Assembly (NCBI GenBank): GCA_021773355.1
Contig: JAJFKE010000023.1
Coordinates: forward strand, 558,001-622,000
Length of the DNA stretch: 64,000 nucleotides
Source: Gammaproteobacteria bacterium
GTDB lineage: Bacteria > Pseudomonadota > Gammaproteobacteria > Pseudomonadales > Pseudohongiellaceae
Reading direction: 5' to 3'
Shown here: piece after piece, positions 7,877 through 17,765 of the stretch
Numbering within the stretch: position 1 is the first letter of the stretch
How the letters are laid out: every line of letters begins with the position of its first letter
Translations under genes and position numbers: made by a program
Notes under the pieces: generated by a model
What the model saw: only the letters and a program-made list of their open reading frames with translations
Database searches by the model: none
Told to the model about the DNA's origin: nothing

Positions 7877-9100
7877 CTATTCATTTAACGCTGCGGCCAA
7901 ATCATGTTGTGTAATAAATTCTTTAATATCGACAGGCAAACCAGACACGATCGACTGCTGTGCGGCGCTGGCGACTATCATCGCCCAAAGCCCCTGTTCT
8001 GGAGTAGCGCTGTCAACGGGTTTCCCTTCAAGTTGATCGAGGAAGGCATTGTGCTCATAGTAGCTTGCACCGTGATGCCCGGACTGCTCGATCACCGCGG
8101 GATAACTCAGATCAGTTGTGCGTGACGCACCCTGCTCGCCCAGACACACGGAAACAGACGCCTCGACTGCTTTCTGCTGGTGGATAGCTACTTTCTCTAT
8201 TGCCACGAAGCGTCCGGCATCACCAGTTACTACCAACTCTTCGTAAAAGTCGGGACAAAACATGTTCAGGGTAAAGCTCGCTCGTACACCGTTGGCATAA
8301 TCGATGGTGACAAAGCCATGGTCATCGATATCCGATTTTCTGCCGTCCTTCTCAAAATCCAGAAAATTGACTGCCTGACCACCGCTGGCATAGACTCGTT
8401 GTGGTGACGATTCCGCCAATAGATTGATCAGATCAAAATAGTGGCAGCATTTTTCAACCAGGGTGCCGCCGCTGTACTCGTTAAATTTATTCCATTGCCC
8501 GACCTTGTCCAGAAACGGCGGTCGGTATTCACTCATGCTGATAGTTTTAATATTGCCCAGGGATTTGCGCGACAAGGCTTCATGGAAGGCCTCTATGTAC
8601 TGTGCCTTGTAGCGGTACTGCAAACCAATCTGAATAAATGCTGAGTAGTTTCTGGCCTGTTCCACAATCTGCGCTGCATCGACCAGCGCGGTGGCCATAG
8701 GTTTTTCCAGGAAGATTGGCTTTCCAGATTTTAGCGCCACCTGCAACACATCGAAATGGCTATAATTAGGTGTGCAAATAAAAATCGCGTCCGCCGCTGA
8801 GTCGGAGCAGGCTGACTCGATATCGGTGTAGCGAATGAGTGAGTCTTGCGAGTACTTTTTGAATCCCCTCTCGGCGGCATCCAGACTCTGAGCACTGGTA
8901 TCGTAGATGCCGTGCACACTCGCACGACCCAGTGTGGCCGCCACGCGCATATGCTCCTGGCCGATGGTGCCGGTTCCTATAACAACCAGCTTATGGTTAG
9001 GCTGATCGATCTTATACAGATACTTGTCCGCCGCAGGAATATGCTGCTGGTTCGCAGCAGTCTCGAAGAAGCGTAGTCGTGGTTTGTTCGAGTTTGTCAT
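7877..9100 (-). CDS. Gfo/Idh/MocA-family NAD(P)-dependent dehydrogenase
   Basis: A 407-residue cytosolic oxidoreductase. Residues 36-160 form the Rossmann domain: VVIGTGTIGQEHMR dinucleotide loop, then FICTPNYSHF and the family hallmark EKP in IFLEKPMA. The C-terminal alpha/beta substrate domain contains the GGTLVEKCCHYFDLI segment with the conserved catalytic His. A 35-residue N-terminal extension before the Rossmann fold is slightly unusual. Family members oxidise inositols, sugars or related polyols. It follows the symporter by 36 bases and precedes the aldo/keto reductase, suggesting that the three handle one imported substrate. Confidence 0.88.
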   Translation of the reverse strand: MTNSNKPRLRFFETAANQQHIPAADKYLYKIDQPNHKLVVIGTGTIGQEHMRVAATLGRASVHGIYDTSAQSLDAAERGFKKYSQDSLIRYTDIESACSDSAADAIFICTPNYSHFDVLQVALKSGKPIFLEKPMATALVDAAQIVEQARNYSAFIQIGLQYRYKAQYIEAFHEALSRKSLGNIKTISMSEYRPPFLDKVGQWNKFNEYSGGTLVEKCCHYFDLINLLAESSPQRVYASGGQAVNFLDFEKDGRKSDIDDHGFVTIDYANGVRASFTLNMFCPDFYEELVVTGDAGRFVAIEKVAIHQQKAVEASVSVCLGEQGASRTTDLSYPAVIEQSGHHGASYYEHNAFLDQLEGKPVDSATPEQGLWAMIVASAAQQSIVSGLPVDIKEFITQHDLAAALNE

Positions 9101-9136
9101 TTTAAATTGAAGCCAGGCCCTTCATTTTCATTCCGC

Positions 9137-10873
9137 TCAAGCCTGCTCTTTAGCCCTCACCCCAGCCATTATCAATGCTGGAGTATCATGCCGTGCAATC
9201 CACCACCAGACAAGCACATTTACAATAAGCAGCAAGCCGATCAGCGGCCAGAACGCGGCGCTTAGGCCATTCACCAGACCAATTGGGGAAAACAGCAGAT
9301 ACAGCCCAACCACAGAAGAAGCCAGAGTCGTCGCGCAGGGAATGGCGAAGCGCCAGGGCTTCATATCTACCTTGTTGTGTGCTGCATAGGTCCAGGCCTG
9401 CTCCCTAGGCATAAAATGCCCGATCAGCAACATGATGCCGACCTCGGCAATAAAGAGAAGCGCATAGAGATGCAGGAAATGAATTCCCAGCAGATCATTG
9501 AAGGCGAACTGAAACAACCCGTAGGCAATAATATGAAACACGATAACTACTTTCGGCCCAAGCGCCGGCACACGCTTGGTAAACAGCCCAACAACCACGA
9601 TAGCGATAACGGGAATATTATAGAAGCCGGTAAAGATACGAATTATTTGCCAAAGACCTTCTGGTGCGAACTGTAGTAGTGGCGCCACCACAAACGAGAA
9701 TAAGGCGATCACGATGCTGGCAATCTTGGCAACGCGGAGTAAGTGCGCGTCACTTACGGCTTGCTTCTTCATCGGCACATAAACATCGAGGCAGAATAAG
9801 GTTGCGGCACTATTGAGTAGAGAATTAAAGGAACTAAACACCGCACCAAGGAGGACTGCGAGAAAAAAACCAGTGGCATAAACCGGCAAAACATCTCGAA
9901 TTAATTGCGGATAGGCAAGATCGATAGTCGCCAGGCCGGGACCATACAGATGAAAGGCAATCACGCCGGGAATCATCATCATGAACGGCACCATCACTTT
10001 AAAAAAACCCGAAAACAAAACACCCTTCTGTCCTTCCGCCAGATTCTTGGCTCCCAAGGTTCGTTGAATCACGTATTGATTGGTACACCAATAGAATAAG
10101 TTTGCGAATAACATGCCGGTGAACAGCGTGCCGAAGGGTGTTGGATCAGAAGAAGAACCGATGGCATTCAACTTCTGCGTCTCGGTGCTGGTGATGATAT
10201 TCAGCCCTTCGCCGATGCTGCCACCGCCAAGAGCAGACAATCCCAACAGGGGCACGGTGATGCCAATAATTAGCAAGCCGACACCGTTCAGTGTGTCGGA
10301 GATTGCCACGGCACGCAGCCCCCCAAAAACAGCATACATAGCACCCACACAGCCAATACATATAATGGTAAGCACCAATGCCTGACTGTAAGGAATATCA
10401 AACAGTGCGGGCACATCAAAAAGTTGCAGCACGGCAATAGAGCCGGAGTATAAAACCGAAGGAATAGTTACCAGACCATAGCCGACCATAAACAGGATGA
10501 CCGACATGCGTCGCACACCGTCATCGAATCTGTCGTTCAGAAATTCCGGTAAAGTGGTAAATGCACCGGCCAGATAGCGCGGCAGAAAAATAAAGGCCAT
10601 GCAGATGGTGGCGAAGGCAGCGGTTACTTCCCAGGCCATACTGCTCATATTGAAACCGTAGGCAGAACCGTTAAGTCCAATCAACTGCTCTGCCGACAAG
10701 TTGGTGAGCAACATGGAGCCAGCAATAAAGATCGCACTCAGGCCACGTCCGGCCAGAAAATAACCGTCTCGGGTGCTAACTTCACCACGAGTCTTGCGAT
10801 AGGAGATCCAAGCGACCAAGCCCATGAAAAACAGACAGCTAAGAATTGTTAGAACGATATCGTTATTGGTCAC
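9137..10873 (-). CDS. Sodium:solute symporter (SSS/SLC5 family)
   Basis: A 578-residue inner-membrane protein with about 14 hydrophobic segments. The SSS signature is clear: GYFLAGRGLS after the first helix, then SMLLTNLSAEQLIGLNGSAYGF (the sodium-site helix), LPEFLNDRFD, and a later GAVFSSFNSLLNSAATLFCLDVY segment. The overall shape matches YidK/SglT-like sugar or inositol symporters. The start codon is GTG at 10873, with AAGG about 11 bases upstream. It heads the catabolic run and is separated by 82 bases from the ABC importer genes on the same strand, so the locus carries two distinct uptake systems. Confidence 0.88.
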   Translation of the reverse strand: MTNNDIVLTILSCLFFMGLVAWISYRKTRGEVSTRDGYFLAGRGLSAIFIAGSMLLTNLSAEQLIGLNGSAYGFNMSSMAWEVTAAFATICMAFIFLPRYLAGAFTTLPEFLNDRFDDGVRRMSVILFMVGYGLVTIPSVLYSGSIAVLQLFDVPALFDIPYSQALVLTIICIGCVGAMYAVFGGLRAVAISDTLNGVGLLIIGITVPLLGLSALGGGSIGEGLNIITSTETQKLNAIGSSSDPTPFGTLFTGMLFANLFYWCTNQYVIQRTLGAKNLAEGQKGVLFSGFFKVMVPFMMMIPGVIAFHLYGPGLATIDLAYPQLIRDVLPVYATGFFLAVLLGAVFSSFNSLLNSAATLFCLDVYVPMKKQAVSDAHLLRVAKIASIVIALFSFVVAPLLQFAPEGLWQIIRIFTGFYNIPVIAIVVVGLFTKRVPALGPKVVIVFHIIAYGLFQFAFNDLLGIHFLHLYALLFIAEVGIMLLIGHFMPREQAWTYAAHNKVDMKPWRFAIPCATTLASSVVGLYLLFSPIGLVNGLSAAFWPLIGLLLIVNVLVWWWIARHDTPALIMAGVRAKEQA

Positions 10874-10891
10874 AGCGGATGGAGCCTTGTT

Positions 10892-10929
10892 GCAGGGGAT
10901 TGTGAGGAATCATACTAGGGAGCCCCTGC
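10892..10929. other. Stem-loop between ABC importer and symporter genes
   Basis: GCAGGGG (10892-10898) pairs with CCCCTGC (10923-10929) across a 24-base loop, immediately downstream of the importer permease gene and upstream of the symporter. There is no T run, so it is not a canonical terminator; it may stabilise the importer transcript or partially separate expression of the two units. Confidence 0.3.
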
Positions 10930-10955
10930 CAATGCAGCACTGTTGAGAGGAGAAG

Positions 10956-12479
10956 CTAGTTCTTCGCCATTTCTGCATGCAGAAATTCGACGGCTACATT
11001 GATCGACTCGCCATCGACATCCACCAGTCGATTCGCCTGACGCATTAGCTGATCCGGAATGCCATCGACGATCGATTCGATTGCTTGCATAAATGCTGGC
11101 TGGGCCGCCGCCTTAGTGGAGGCCAATATTATACCGTCGTAGGCCAGCAGTGCATTGCGTGGATCATCCAGTAACAGCAGATCGAAAGCCGCTACACGCC
11201 CATCGGTGGTGTAGGCGCTGATCACATCTACCTGCCTCTCCACTAACGCGGTATACATCAGCGACGGATCGAAGGTAAGTTTCTCGGCGAAATCCATATT
11301 GTAAAGATCGCGCAGCCGCAGCCACTCGGGCCTGCCAAAAAATTCCAGATCGGCACCCGCAAGCAGATCGTCGGCATAGGGCAGCAGATCATCAATCGAT
11401 ATGACGCCCAATTCTTCGGCGCGATCGCGGCGCATGGCCAGGGCATAGCGATTCTGAAAGCCAGTAAAACCCACTGCCACCACACCCTGCTGGTCGAGGT
11501 AGTCGACCACCGCATTTCTAATGGCCTCTCTTCCGGGGTTTCCTTCGCGGTTCATGTAGTTCGCCCAGATCGTGCCGGTGTACTCCACGTAAAGATCGAC
11601 AGTGCCATTGCTAATAGCCTCGTACAACACGTCAGAACCCAAGCCCAGATGTTGATCCACCATGAAACCCGCCTGTTCCAATTCACCCGCTAACAATCCC
11701 GCCATGATGTACTGTTCGGTAAACACCTTGCCCGCCACCACAAAATCAGCACGGGGCTGAGGCAGCAAGCCATACAAGGCGACAGCGCTTACCAGTGCGA
11801 TAACCCCATAGACGCTTAGTCGGATGCGTCTTAACCTGGATGAATCAACTGCCTCGTTGCGTTTCTCCAATAACCACTGGATAGCGGCAACCAGACTATC
11901 CAGCCCAACCGCCAAACCCGCCGAGGCTAAACTGCCCACAGTCACCGCCACCAGGTTACGCGTCTGAATGCCGGTAAAAATATAATTACCGAAACTGGTT
12001 GCACCCACCAGTGTCGACAAGGTCGCCAAACCCACCGTCCAAACCATAGCCGTGCGTATACCCGCAACGATAACCGGCATAGCCAGAGGTAATTTGACCT
12101 CGCGCAGAATTTGCCTGGGCGACATGCCGATACCCTTAGCCGCTTCGATAACCGAGCTTGAGACCGATTCCAAACCGGTGACGGTATTGCGCACTATGGG
12201 CAACATGGAATACAGAGTGAGCGCGATAAAGGCCGGCAAGAAACCGATGCGACCACCCAGCAGCGCAACCACTAAGGCAAGAATCGCCAGACTGGGAAAG
12301 GTTTGAATAATACTCACCGTGGCAAGCAGTGGCTGCTTCGCCCGAGCCGACTGCTCCGCCCAGACACCCAGGGGAACACTGATCAGCACCCCCATGGTGA
12401 TGGCGGCAAGAGTAAGCAGCAGATGGCCCTGAAAATAGGCCGGCAGTAACAGCAGTTGCTCGCGCAGATTATCACTCAT
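10956..12479 (-). CDS. QAT-family ABC importer permease fused to substrate-binding domain (OpuB/OpuC type)
   Basis: A 507-residue fusion. Residues 15-215 are a ProW/OpuCB-like permease with about six membrane helices and the EAA loop (EAAKGIGMSPRQILREVKLPLAMPV) that contacts the ATPase. After one more helix (about 225-245), residues 250-505 form an OpuAC-like periplasmic binding domain (VAGKVFTEQYIMAGLLAGEL, then DLYVEYTGTIW), typical of binding proteins for glycine betaine, choline, carnitine and similar compounds. The fused binding domain means one lies on the outer face per permease chain. The gene overlaps the ATPase gene by 8 bases. The ligand cannot be assigned from sequence. Confidence 0.92.
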   Translation of the reverse strand: MSDNLREQLLLLPAYFQGHLLLTLAAITMGVLISVPLGVWAEQSARAKQPLLATVSIIQTFPSLAILALVVALLGGRIGFLPAFIALTLYSMLPIVRNTVTGLESVSSSVIEAAKGIGMSPRQILREVKLPLAMPVIVAGIRTAMVWTVGLATLSTLVGATSFGNYIFTGIQTRNLVAVTVGSLASAGLAVGLDSLVAAIQWLLEKRNEAVDSSRLRRIRLSVYGVIALVSAVALYGLLPQPRADFVVAGKVFTEQYIMAGLLAGELEQAGFMVDQHLGLGSDVLYEAISNGTVDLYVEYTGTIWANYMNREGNPGREAIRNAVVDYLDQQGVVAVGFTGFQNRYALAMRRDRAEELGVISIDDLLPYADDLLAGADLEFFGRPEWLRLRDLYNMDFAEKLTFDPSLMYTALVERQVDVISAYTTDGRVAAFDLLLLDDPRNALLAYDGIILASTKAAAQPAFMQAIESIVDGIPDQLMRQANRLVDVDGESINVAVEFLHAEMAKN

Positions 12480-13251
12480 CGTGCATCAACTCTTCGAGGC
12501 GTTGTGCACGCTTCCTCGGCATGGCCACGATATCGCGCACATAGTCGTGAGCAGGTTTGTTCAACAATTCCCGCGGCGTACCAATCTGCAGCACAACTCC
12601 CTCGCGCATCACCGCAATGCGGTCCGCCAGCAACAGTGCCTCGGTCATGTCATGGGTGACCATCACCACCGTCAGTTCCATGCTACGCTGAATACTCTTG
12701 AATTCTTCCTGCAACTCACTGCGCGTAATCGGGTCCAGCGCACCGAATGGCTCATCCATCAACACCACTTCCGGCTTCGCCGCCAATGCCCGAGCCACGC
12801 CAATGCGCTGCTGCTGGCCTCCAGAAAGCTGCGAAGGGCTGCGATCGCCATACTCATCAAAAGCAAGACCCACCATGTCCATACACTCTTCGCAGCGCGC
12901 ACGAATCTTGTCAGGCTCCCACTGCAATAGACGAGGCACCGCCACCACGTTCTCGGCGACGCTACGATGAGGGAAGAGCCCTATGCCCTGAAACACATAG
13001 CCGATGTTACGACGCAGCTGCTCTGGGTCTTGATCGAGAACATTTCGGCCATTCACCCGAATCTCGCCACCGGAAGGCTCTTCCAGTCGATTGATCATCT
13101 TCAGGGTCGTCGTCTTACCACAGCCGGAGGCACCTATAAGACCGAGGAACTCGCCGCGCTCTACGACGAAGGAGGTGTTAGCGACCGCCAGGGTGGTGCC
13201 GCCGTCGTAGGATTTTTGTACGTTATTTAGTTCAATCATGAGTGGAGCCAT
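12472..13251 (-). CDS. QAT-family ABC importer ATP-binding protein
   Basis: A 259-residue ATPase with Walker A GASGCGKTT, Q-loop in YVFQGIGLFP, signature LSGGQQQR, Walker B VVLMDEPFGALD and switch VTHD. The sequence is of OpuCA/ProV type but it ends soon after the ATPase core, without the C-terminal CBS domains that sense ionic strength in OpuA/OpuC. That suggests uptake for nutrition rather than purely osmotic control. It is the first gene of the importer unit; its stop overlaps the start of the permease/binding-protein gene, so translation is coupled. Confidence 0.92.
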   Translation of the reverse strand: MAPLMIELNNVQKSYDGGTTLAVANTSFVVERGEFLGLIGASGCGKTTTLKMINRLEEPSGGEIRVNGRNVLDQDPEQLRRNIGYVFQGIGLFPHRSVAENVVAVPRLLQWEPDKIRARCEECMDMVGLAFDEYGDRSPSQLSGGQQQRIGVARALAAKPEVVLMDEPFGALDPITRSELQEEFKSIQRSMELTVVMVTHDMTEALLLADRIAVMREGVVLQIGTPRELLNKPAHDYVRDIVAMPRKRAQRLEELMHDE

Positions 13252-13748
13252 ACTAGCAAATAATGGGAGGGTGTGGGTTTGGTGCGATGGATACTATAGC
13301 AGGGGACATATATGGACGCTCCGCTAATGTCAAACAATACTGATCCTCGATTCTGAATCTAGTCTTCAGAATCGGTATGGTACATCCGTCTTCTATTACA
13401 GCAGATTGAGCATGAGAAAAGGCAGTGCTGACATATATCCGGACTCTATTAGAAGTATTCTCTTACTTCAGGTCCTTGATGAGATTCGCACCTAGCCGCT
13501 TTCAACACTAATAACTTTATAACTTTTTAACTTAACGATTCGCGTCTATTAAAATGATTTTCTTCATCTCACATAGTAATTCAAAGGACATTCATTAAGC
13601 TATTGGAGTCCCCCGGCTCTTGATTAATTCGCGGCAACCATGATCCGTAGCGTACTCTTTGCTAAACCGAATTCTGGCTGACTTTTAGGGTTGCCAAGTT
13701 ACAGGCGCCCCTTTAGTCTTAACAATAAAAACCACAGAGCCCAAAAAG
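13252..13748. other. Intergenic region (about 500 bases) with inverted repeat 13348-13374
   Basis: This gap separates the minus-strand importer from the plus-strand PQQ dehydrogenase, so it must hold both promoters. CGATTCTGA (13348-13356) and TCAGAATCG (13366-13374) form a perfect 9-base inverted repeat with a 9-base centre, about 100 bases before the ATPase start, well placed as an operator. The motif AGCAGGGGACA near 13300 resembles the dispersed repeats at 19-22 kb. No coding sequence is convincing. Confidence 0.4.
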
Positions 13749-15782
13749 ATGAACAAGCACATGTTGGCACTTCTTGCTGGAATACTTATTCTCAGTTCAT
13801 CCACCACCTCACAGGCTGCAGAATTTTCCCAGATCAGTCCAGATGCAGAGGCACTGTCGCAGCTGCCTACTAGCGACTGGCTCACTAACGGTGGCGATCT
13901 CTTCAACCGAAATTTCTCAGCATTGACGGAGATTAACACCGACAACGTCAATCAACTTGGCCCGGTTTGGCGCACACATCTCGACGGCTCCGGAATCGCC
14001 GCCAAGTATTCCGGGGAAGCACAGACCCTTGTCCATGAAGGGGTCATGTATATCACTACCGGCGCCGACGATGTCTTCGCCCTTGGCGTTGAAACCGGGG
14101 AGGTTTTGTGGAGCTACTCGGCTAATCTTACTGATGAGATTTCTACTATCTGCTGTGGATGGACCAGTCGCGGTGTAGGCTTTGGCGAAGATAAGATATT
14201 TGTAGGACAGCTTGATGGAATGCTCAAGGCATTGGACAAAGACAGTGGCGAAGAGGTCTGGTCTATTCAAGCCGAAGACTGGGAAGAAGGTTATAGCATC
14301 ACCAGCGCACCTTTGTATTTTCAGGGCATGGTTATTACCGGTTTCGCCGGTGGTGAATATGCCGCACGCGGCCGAGTGAAAGCTTATAGCGCTGACAATG
14401 GTAGCTTGCTGTGGACTTTCTATACCGTGCCCGGCCCGGGCGAGTTTGGTTTTGATACCTGGCCCGCTGATAACGACGCCTGGCAAACTGGCGGCGGAAC
14501 AGTCTGGCACACACCTGCCGTCGATCCTGAGTTGGGCATGATCTATTTTTCAACCGGCAATCCCGGCCCCGACTACAACGGTGCGGTACGTGCCGGGGAC
14601 AATTTATTCACTGCCTCCATCGTGGCACTGGATGCCTATACCGGTGAGTATCGCTGGCATTTTCAAGAGGTTCATCATGACATCTGGGACTACGATGCAC
14701 CGAACCCGGTTGTCTTGTTCGATCTGGACTACAACGGCGTGCCACGCAAAGGCCTGGCCCAGGCCGGCAAGACGGGATGGCTGTATATTCTCGATCGCAC
14801 TAACGGTGAGCCCCTGGTTGGCATTGAGGAGAGACCGGTACCACAGGAACCGCGCCAGGCGACGGCGGCCACACAACCCTACCCCCTCGGCGAGCCCTTT
14901 GTTACTCAAACATTGGATGTGGCGCCGGAAGGCTATAGCCTCGTCAATAATGGCGCCCTGTTTACACCGTTTTGGGAAGAGCCGGTAATGCTGCGTCGTG
15001 GCGATGCCAATTGGCCGCCCAGCAGCGTAGATCCAGAGAAAGGCGTGATGTATATCTGTGCCGGCGAACGGCAGGCGGCGTATTCAGTCAGGGAAGATCT
15101 GCAACAAGCGGAACCCGGTGATCCTTACAGCGGGGGAAGCATGCGTTTTGCGCCCTTCGCTGTAACCGGAATCCTTACCGCAATGGATCTGCGCAACAAT
15201 CGCAAGATTTGGAGCCAGCGCTGGCCCGGTCGCTGTTATAGCGGTCTGGTGGCAACAGCGGGCAATCTTCTGTTTGCTGGTCGTAACGATGGCCGTTTAA
15301 CAGCACTGGATGCCCGTGACGGTTCCAAGCTGTGGGAGTATATGACCGATGCGGGTGTTAATGCGCCGGCCACGGTATTCGAACATAATGGCAAGCAACA
15401 TGTTGCGGTCTTTTCCGCGGGTAGTTTGTTAGCCAGAGCCGAGCGCGGAGACAGCGTATGGTTGTTCACCTTACTCGATGACGAACAGGAAAGTGCTAGC
15501 GCTTTGCAGCAACAGAGTCCCACTCAAGCTAACCCGCAAGGACAAGACTTGTTCCGCAATACCTGCCAATTTTGTCATGGAATTACGGGCGAAGGAGGAC
15601 ATGATGGCATGCCGCTGGAAGGATTGGCTGCGTTCGATACCAATTACGTCGCAGATATTATTCGCAACGGCCAGGGCAATATGCCGGCTTTCACATCCAT
15701 GTTTTCTGCCGGCCAGATCAGAGCCTTGGCTGAGCATGTAAGAACATTAAACCCCGACATACCCAATCGCAACAGTCGATAG
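13749..15782 (+). CDS. PQQ-dependent alcohol dehydrogenase with fused cytochrome c domain (quinohemoprotein)
   Basis: A 677-residue periplasmic enzyme: signal peptide (cleavage near AQAA, residue 24), an eight-bladed PQQ propeller (about 40-580) and a cytochrome c domain with CQFCH at 606-610 and a Met ligand near 645. The vicinal cysteines ICCGW (C135-C136) form the disulfide ring seen over PQQ in methanol and ethanol dehydrogenases. The catalytic Asp should be D314 in HHDIWDYD; the Asp two residues later (D316) is the position that distinguishes lanthanide- from calcium-type enzymes in XoxF and PedH, though the wider motif also occurs in other PQQ families. It would oxidise an alcohol and pass electrons to its own heme. 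It stands alone between two long gaps. Confidence 0.92.
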   Translation: MNKHMLALLAGILILSSSTTSQAAEFSQISPDAEALSQLPTSDWLTNGGDLFNRNFSALTEINTDNVNQLGPVWRTHLDGSGIAAKYSGEAQTLVHEGVMYITTGADDVFALGVETGEVLWSYSANLTDEISTICCGWTSRGVGFGEDKIFVGQLDGMLKALDKDSGEEVWSIQAEDWEEGYSITSAPLYFQGMVITGFAGGEYAARGRVKAYSADNGSLLWTFYTVPGPGEFGFDTWPADNDAWQTGGGTVWHTPAVDPELGMIYFSTGNPGPDYNGAVRAGDNLFTASIVALDAYTGEYRWHFQEVHHDIWDYDAPNPVVLFDLDYNGVPRKGLAQAGKTGWLYILDRTNGEPLVGIEERPVPQEPRQATAATQPYPLGEPFVTQTLDVAPEGYSLVNNGALFTPFWEEPVMLRRGDANWPPSSVDPEKGVMYICAGERQAAYSVREDLQQAEPGDPYSGGSMRFAPFAVTGILTAMDLRNNRKIWSQRWPGRCYSGLVATAGNLLFAGRNDGRLTALDARDGSKLWEYMTDAGVNAPATVFEHNGKQHVAVFSAGSLLARAERGDSVWLFTLLDDEQESASALQQQSPTQANPQGQDLFRNTCQFCHGITGEGGHDGMPLEGLAAFDTNYVADIIRNGQGNMPAFTSMFSAGQIRALAEHVRTLNPDIPNRNSR

Positions 15783-15974
15783 AGTCGAAAGTGTTCCTGC
15801 TTAACTATGAATTTTAAAAAGGGAAGCAGACGATACTTTTGGAAGATTGTTGAAATAGACCGGGAGACACTAGAAATAGTCTAGCAGCTTGTAACAGACC
15901 TGCATTCGACTCAATACAGACCTTTATTACAAATAGTCTTATACTCAGCCTCAAAACACTTCGAAGGAATTTGT

Positions 15975-17765
15975 ATGATTGGTTCAAAAGCTCTCAACAA
16001 CTCTTCTAAGATTTACAAATCAGCTCGTTTGCTACACTCGGCTTCATGCAAACTTGCTCTAAGCTCAGTCATTGCATTGGGTGTGGCCTGCACTCCCGAG
16101 CCACAAGCCATCGATAGCTCCTCAACTTTTACCACCACTAGCTACGCATCTCAGAATCGACCGGATGTACGAGGCATGCAAGGCGCCGTATCGTCTGATC
16201 ATCCATTAGCCACGCAAGCAGGCCTGCGGGTTTTGCATGAAGGTGGTAATGCGACCGACGCCATCATTGCCATGGCTGGAGTTTTAGCGGTGGTGAGGCC
16301 CCATATGAATGGCATTGGCGGTGACGCCTTTGGTATTTTTTATGATGGCGAGACAGGAGAAGTAACCGCGCTAAATGCCAGTGGCAGGGCTGGCGAAGTA
16401 GCAACACCGGAATTCTTTCAGGCGGCAGGCGTCAATCGAATTCCTGGATCTGGGGCGCTATCGGTAAGTGTGCCCGGTGCTGTCGCTGGCTGGGTCGATG
16501 CTCACGCACGCTATGGCACAGTGGATTTCCAATCCTTATTGGAACCTGCCATCAATTACGCAAGAAAAGGCTTTCCAGTATCGACCCGACTGGCAATGGA
16601 TTTCGAAGAACAGGGTAGTTCGCTTAACCAGGCTGGCAAAGAGCTCTATCTCCCAGACGGAGCACCACCAGCTGTTGGTTCACTACTTATTAACGAAGAG
16701 TTGGCAGTATCCCTGGAAACGGTTGCACGCGAGGGTAAAACTGGCTACTACGGGGGCGCTATTGGAGAGCAGCTTGCTGCTTTTATCACAGAACAGGGTG
16801 GTCATCTGCGAGCAAATGATTTTGCCAAGCATAGCTCCACCTGGGTAGAGCCACTACGAGGCGATTATCTCGGACACACGTTCATCGTTATGCCACCCAA
16901 CACGCAAGGGGTGACACAGCTTGCGTTAATGGAAATGTCTAAGCATCACCCACTTGCATCTCTGGGGCATAACAGCGCCGACTATTTGCATACCTTAATT
17001 GAGCTCAAGAAAATCGCCTTCACAGACCGTAACAGATGGGTTGCCGATCCTGAGCATGCCGACGTGCCGGTTTCACAACTACTCGATGCGGATTATCTGC
17101 GCGAACGTTCCAGTCTGGTCAATTCGGCACGAGCAGCGGAATCAGTCAACCCAGGCTTCAGCACTGAAGATTACTCCAGTTCTGACAAAGACAGGAATGA
17201 TGCCGGTGATACCGTTTACTTGACCGCGGTAGACCAATGGGGCAATGCCGTTAGCTGGATTCAAAGTAATTTTGCGGGTTTCGGCTCTGGTCTACTACAT
17301 GCTGAGACTGGAATCCTGTTACACAATCGCGGTGCATTGTTCTCACTTGAGTCCGGGCATCCCAACGAAGTGGCACCAGGAAAGCGCCCTTATCACACCC
17401 TTTCGCCGCTGATGGCACTCTACCCGGACGGAGGTTTCGCATTGACCATGGGCACACCGGGAGGTGACAGTCAGACACAATCGCTGTTGCAGATCGTGCA
17501 CAATATGTTGATATTTGGCATGACACCACAGCAAGCTATCGAGGCACCGCGCTTTCGATCTTCGGGTGGCCTGTCTGTCTCAATCGAGGATCGTATTCGG
17601 CCTGAGGTGCTCAGCAAACTCGAATCATGGGGACACAGCCTGCAGCTAATTCCAGGCTGGACTGCCACCTTTGGTGGTGCACAAATGATTTTTTATGATC
17701 CAGAGACAGAAGTCCTAACAGCAGCTGCCGATCCTCGACGCGAAGCCTATTCACTGGCCTATTAA
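15975..17765 (+). CDS. Gamma-glutamyltransferase family lipoprotein
   Basis: A 596-residue Ntn-hydrolase precursor. The N-terminus carries a long signal with lipobox GVAC (Cys39), so it is probably an anchored envelope protein. The body follows the GGT fold: GAVSSDHPLATQAGLRVLHEGGNATDA, MNGIGGDAFG, and in the small subunit GDTVYLTAVDQWGNAVSW, where T413 aligns with the autoprocessing nucleophile, and later TPGGDSQTQ. It would hydrolyse or transfer gamma-glutamyl groups from glutathione or related peptides; it might also be a cephalosporin-acylase-like relative. It is monocistronic, with AAGGAA before the ATG. Confidence 0.9.
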   Translation: MIGSKALNNSSKIYKSARLLHSASCKLALSSVIALGVACTPEPQAIDSSSTFTTTSYASQNRPDVRGMQGAVSSDHPLATQAGLRVLHEGGNATDAIIAMAGVLAVVRPHMNGIGGDAFGIFYDGETGEVTALNASGRAGEVATPEFFQAAGVNRIPGSGALSVSVPGAVAGWVDAHARYGTVDFQSLLEPAINYARKGFPVSTRLAMDFEEQGSSLNQAGKELYLPDGAPPAVGSLLINEELAVSLETVAREGKTGYYGGAIGEQLAAFITEQGGHLRANDFAKHSSTWVEPLRGDYLGHTFIVMPPNTQGVTQLALMEMSKHHPLASLGHNSADYLHTLIELKKIAFTDRNRWVADPEHADVPVSQLLDADYLRERSSLVNSARAAESVNPGFSTEDYSSSDKDRNDAGDTVYLTAVDQWGNAVSWIQSNFAGFGSGLLHAETGILLHNRGALFSLESGHPNEVAPGKRPYHTLSPLMALYPDGGFALTMGTPGGDSQTQSLLQIVHNMLIFGMTPQQAIEAPRFRSSGGLSVSIEDRIRPEVLSKLESWGHSLQLIPGWTATFGGAQMIFYDPETEVLTAAADPRREAYSLAY

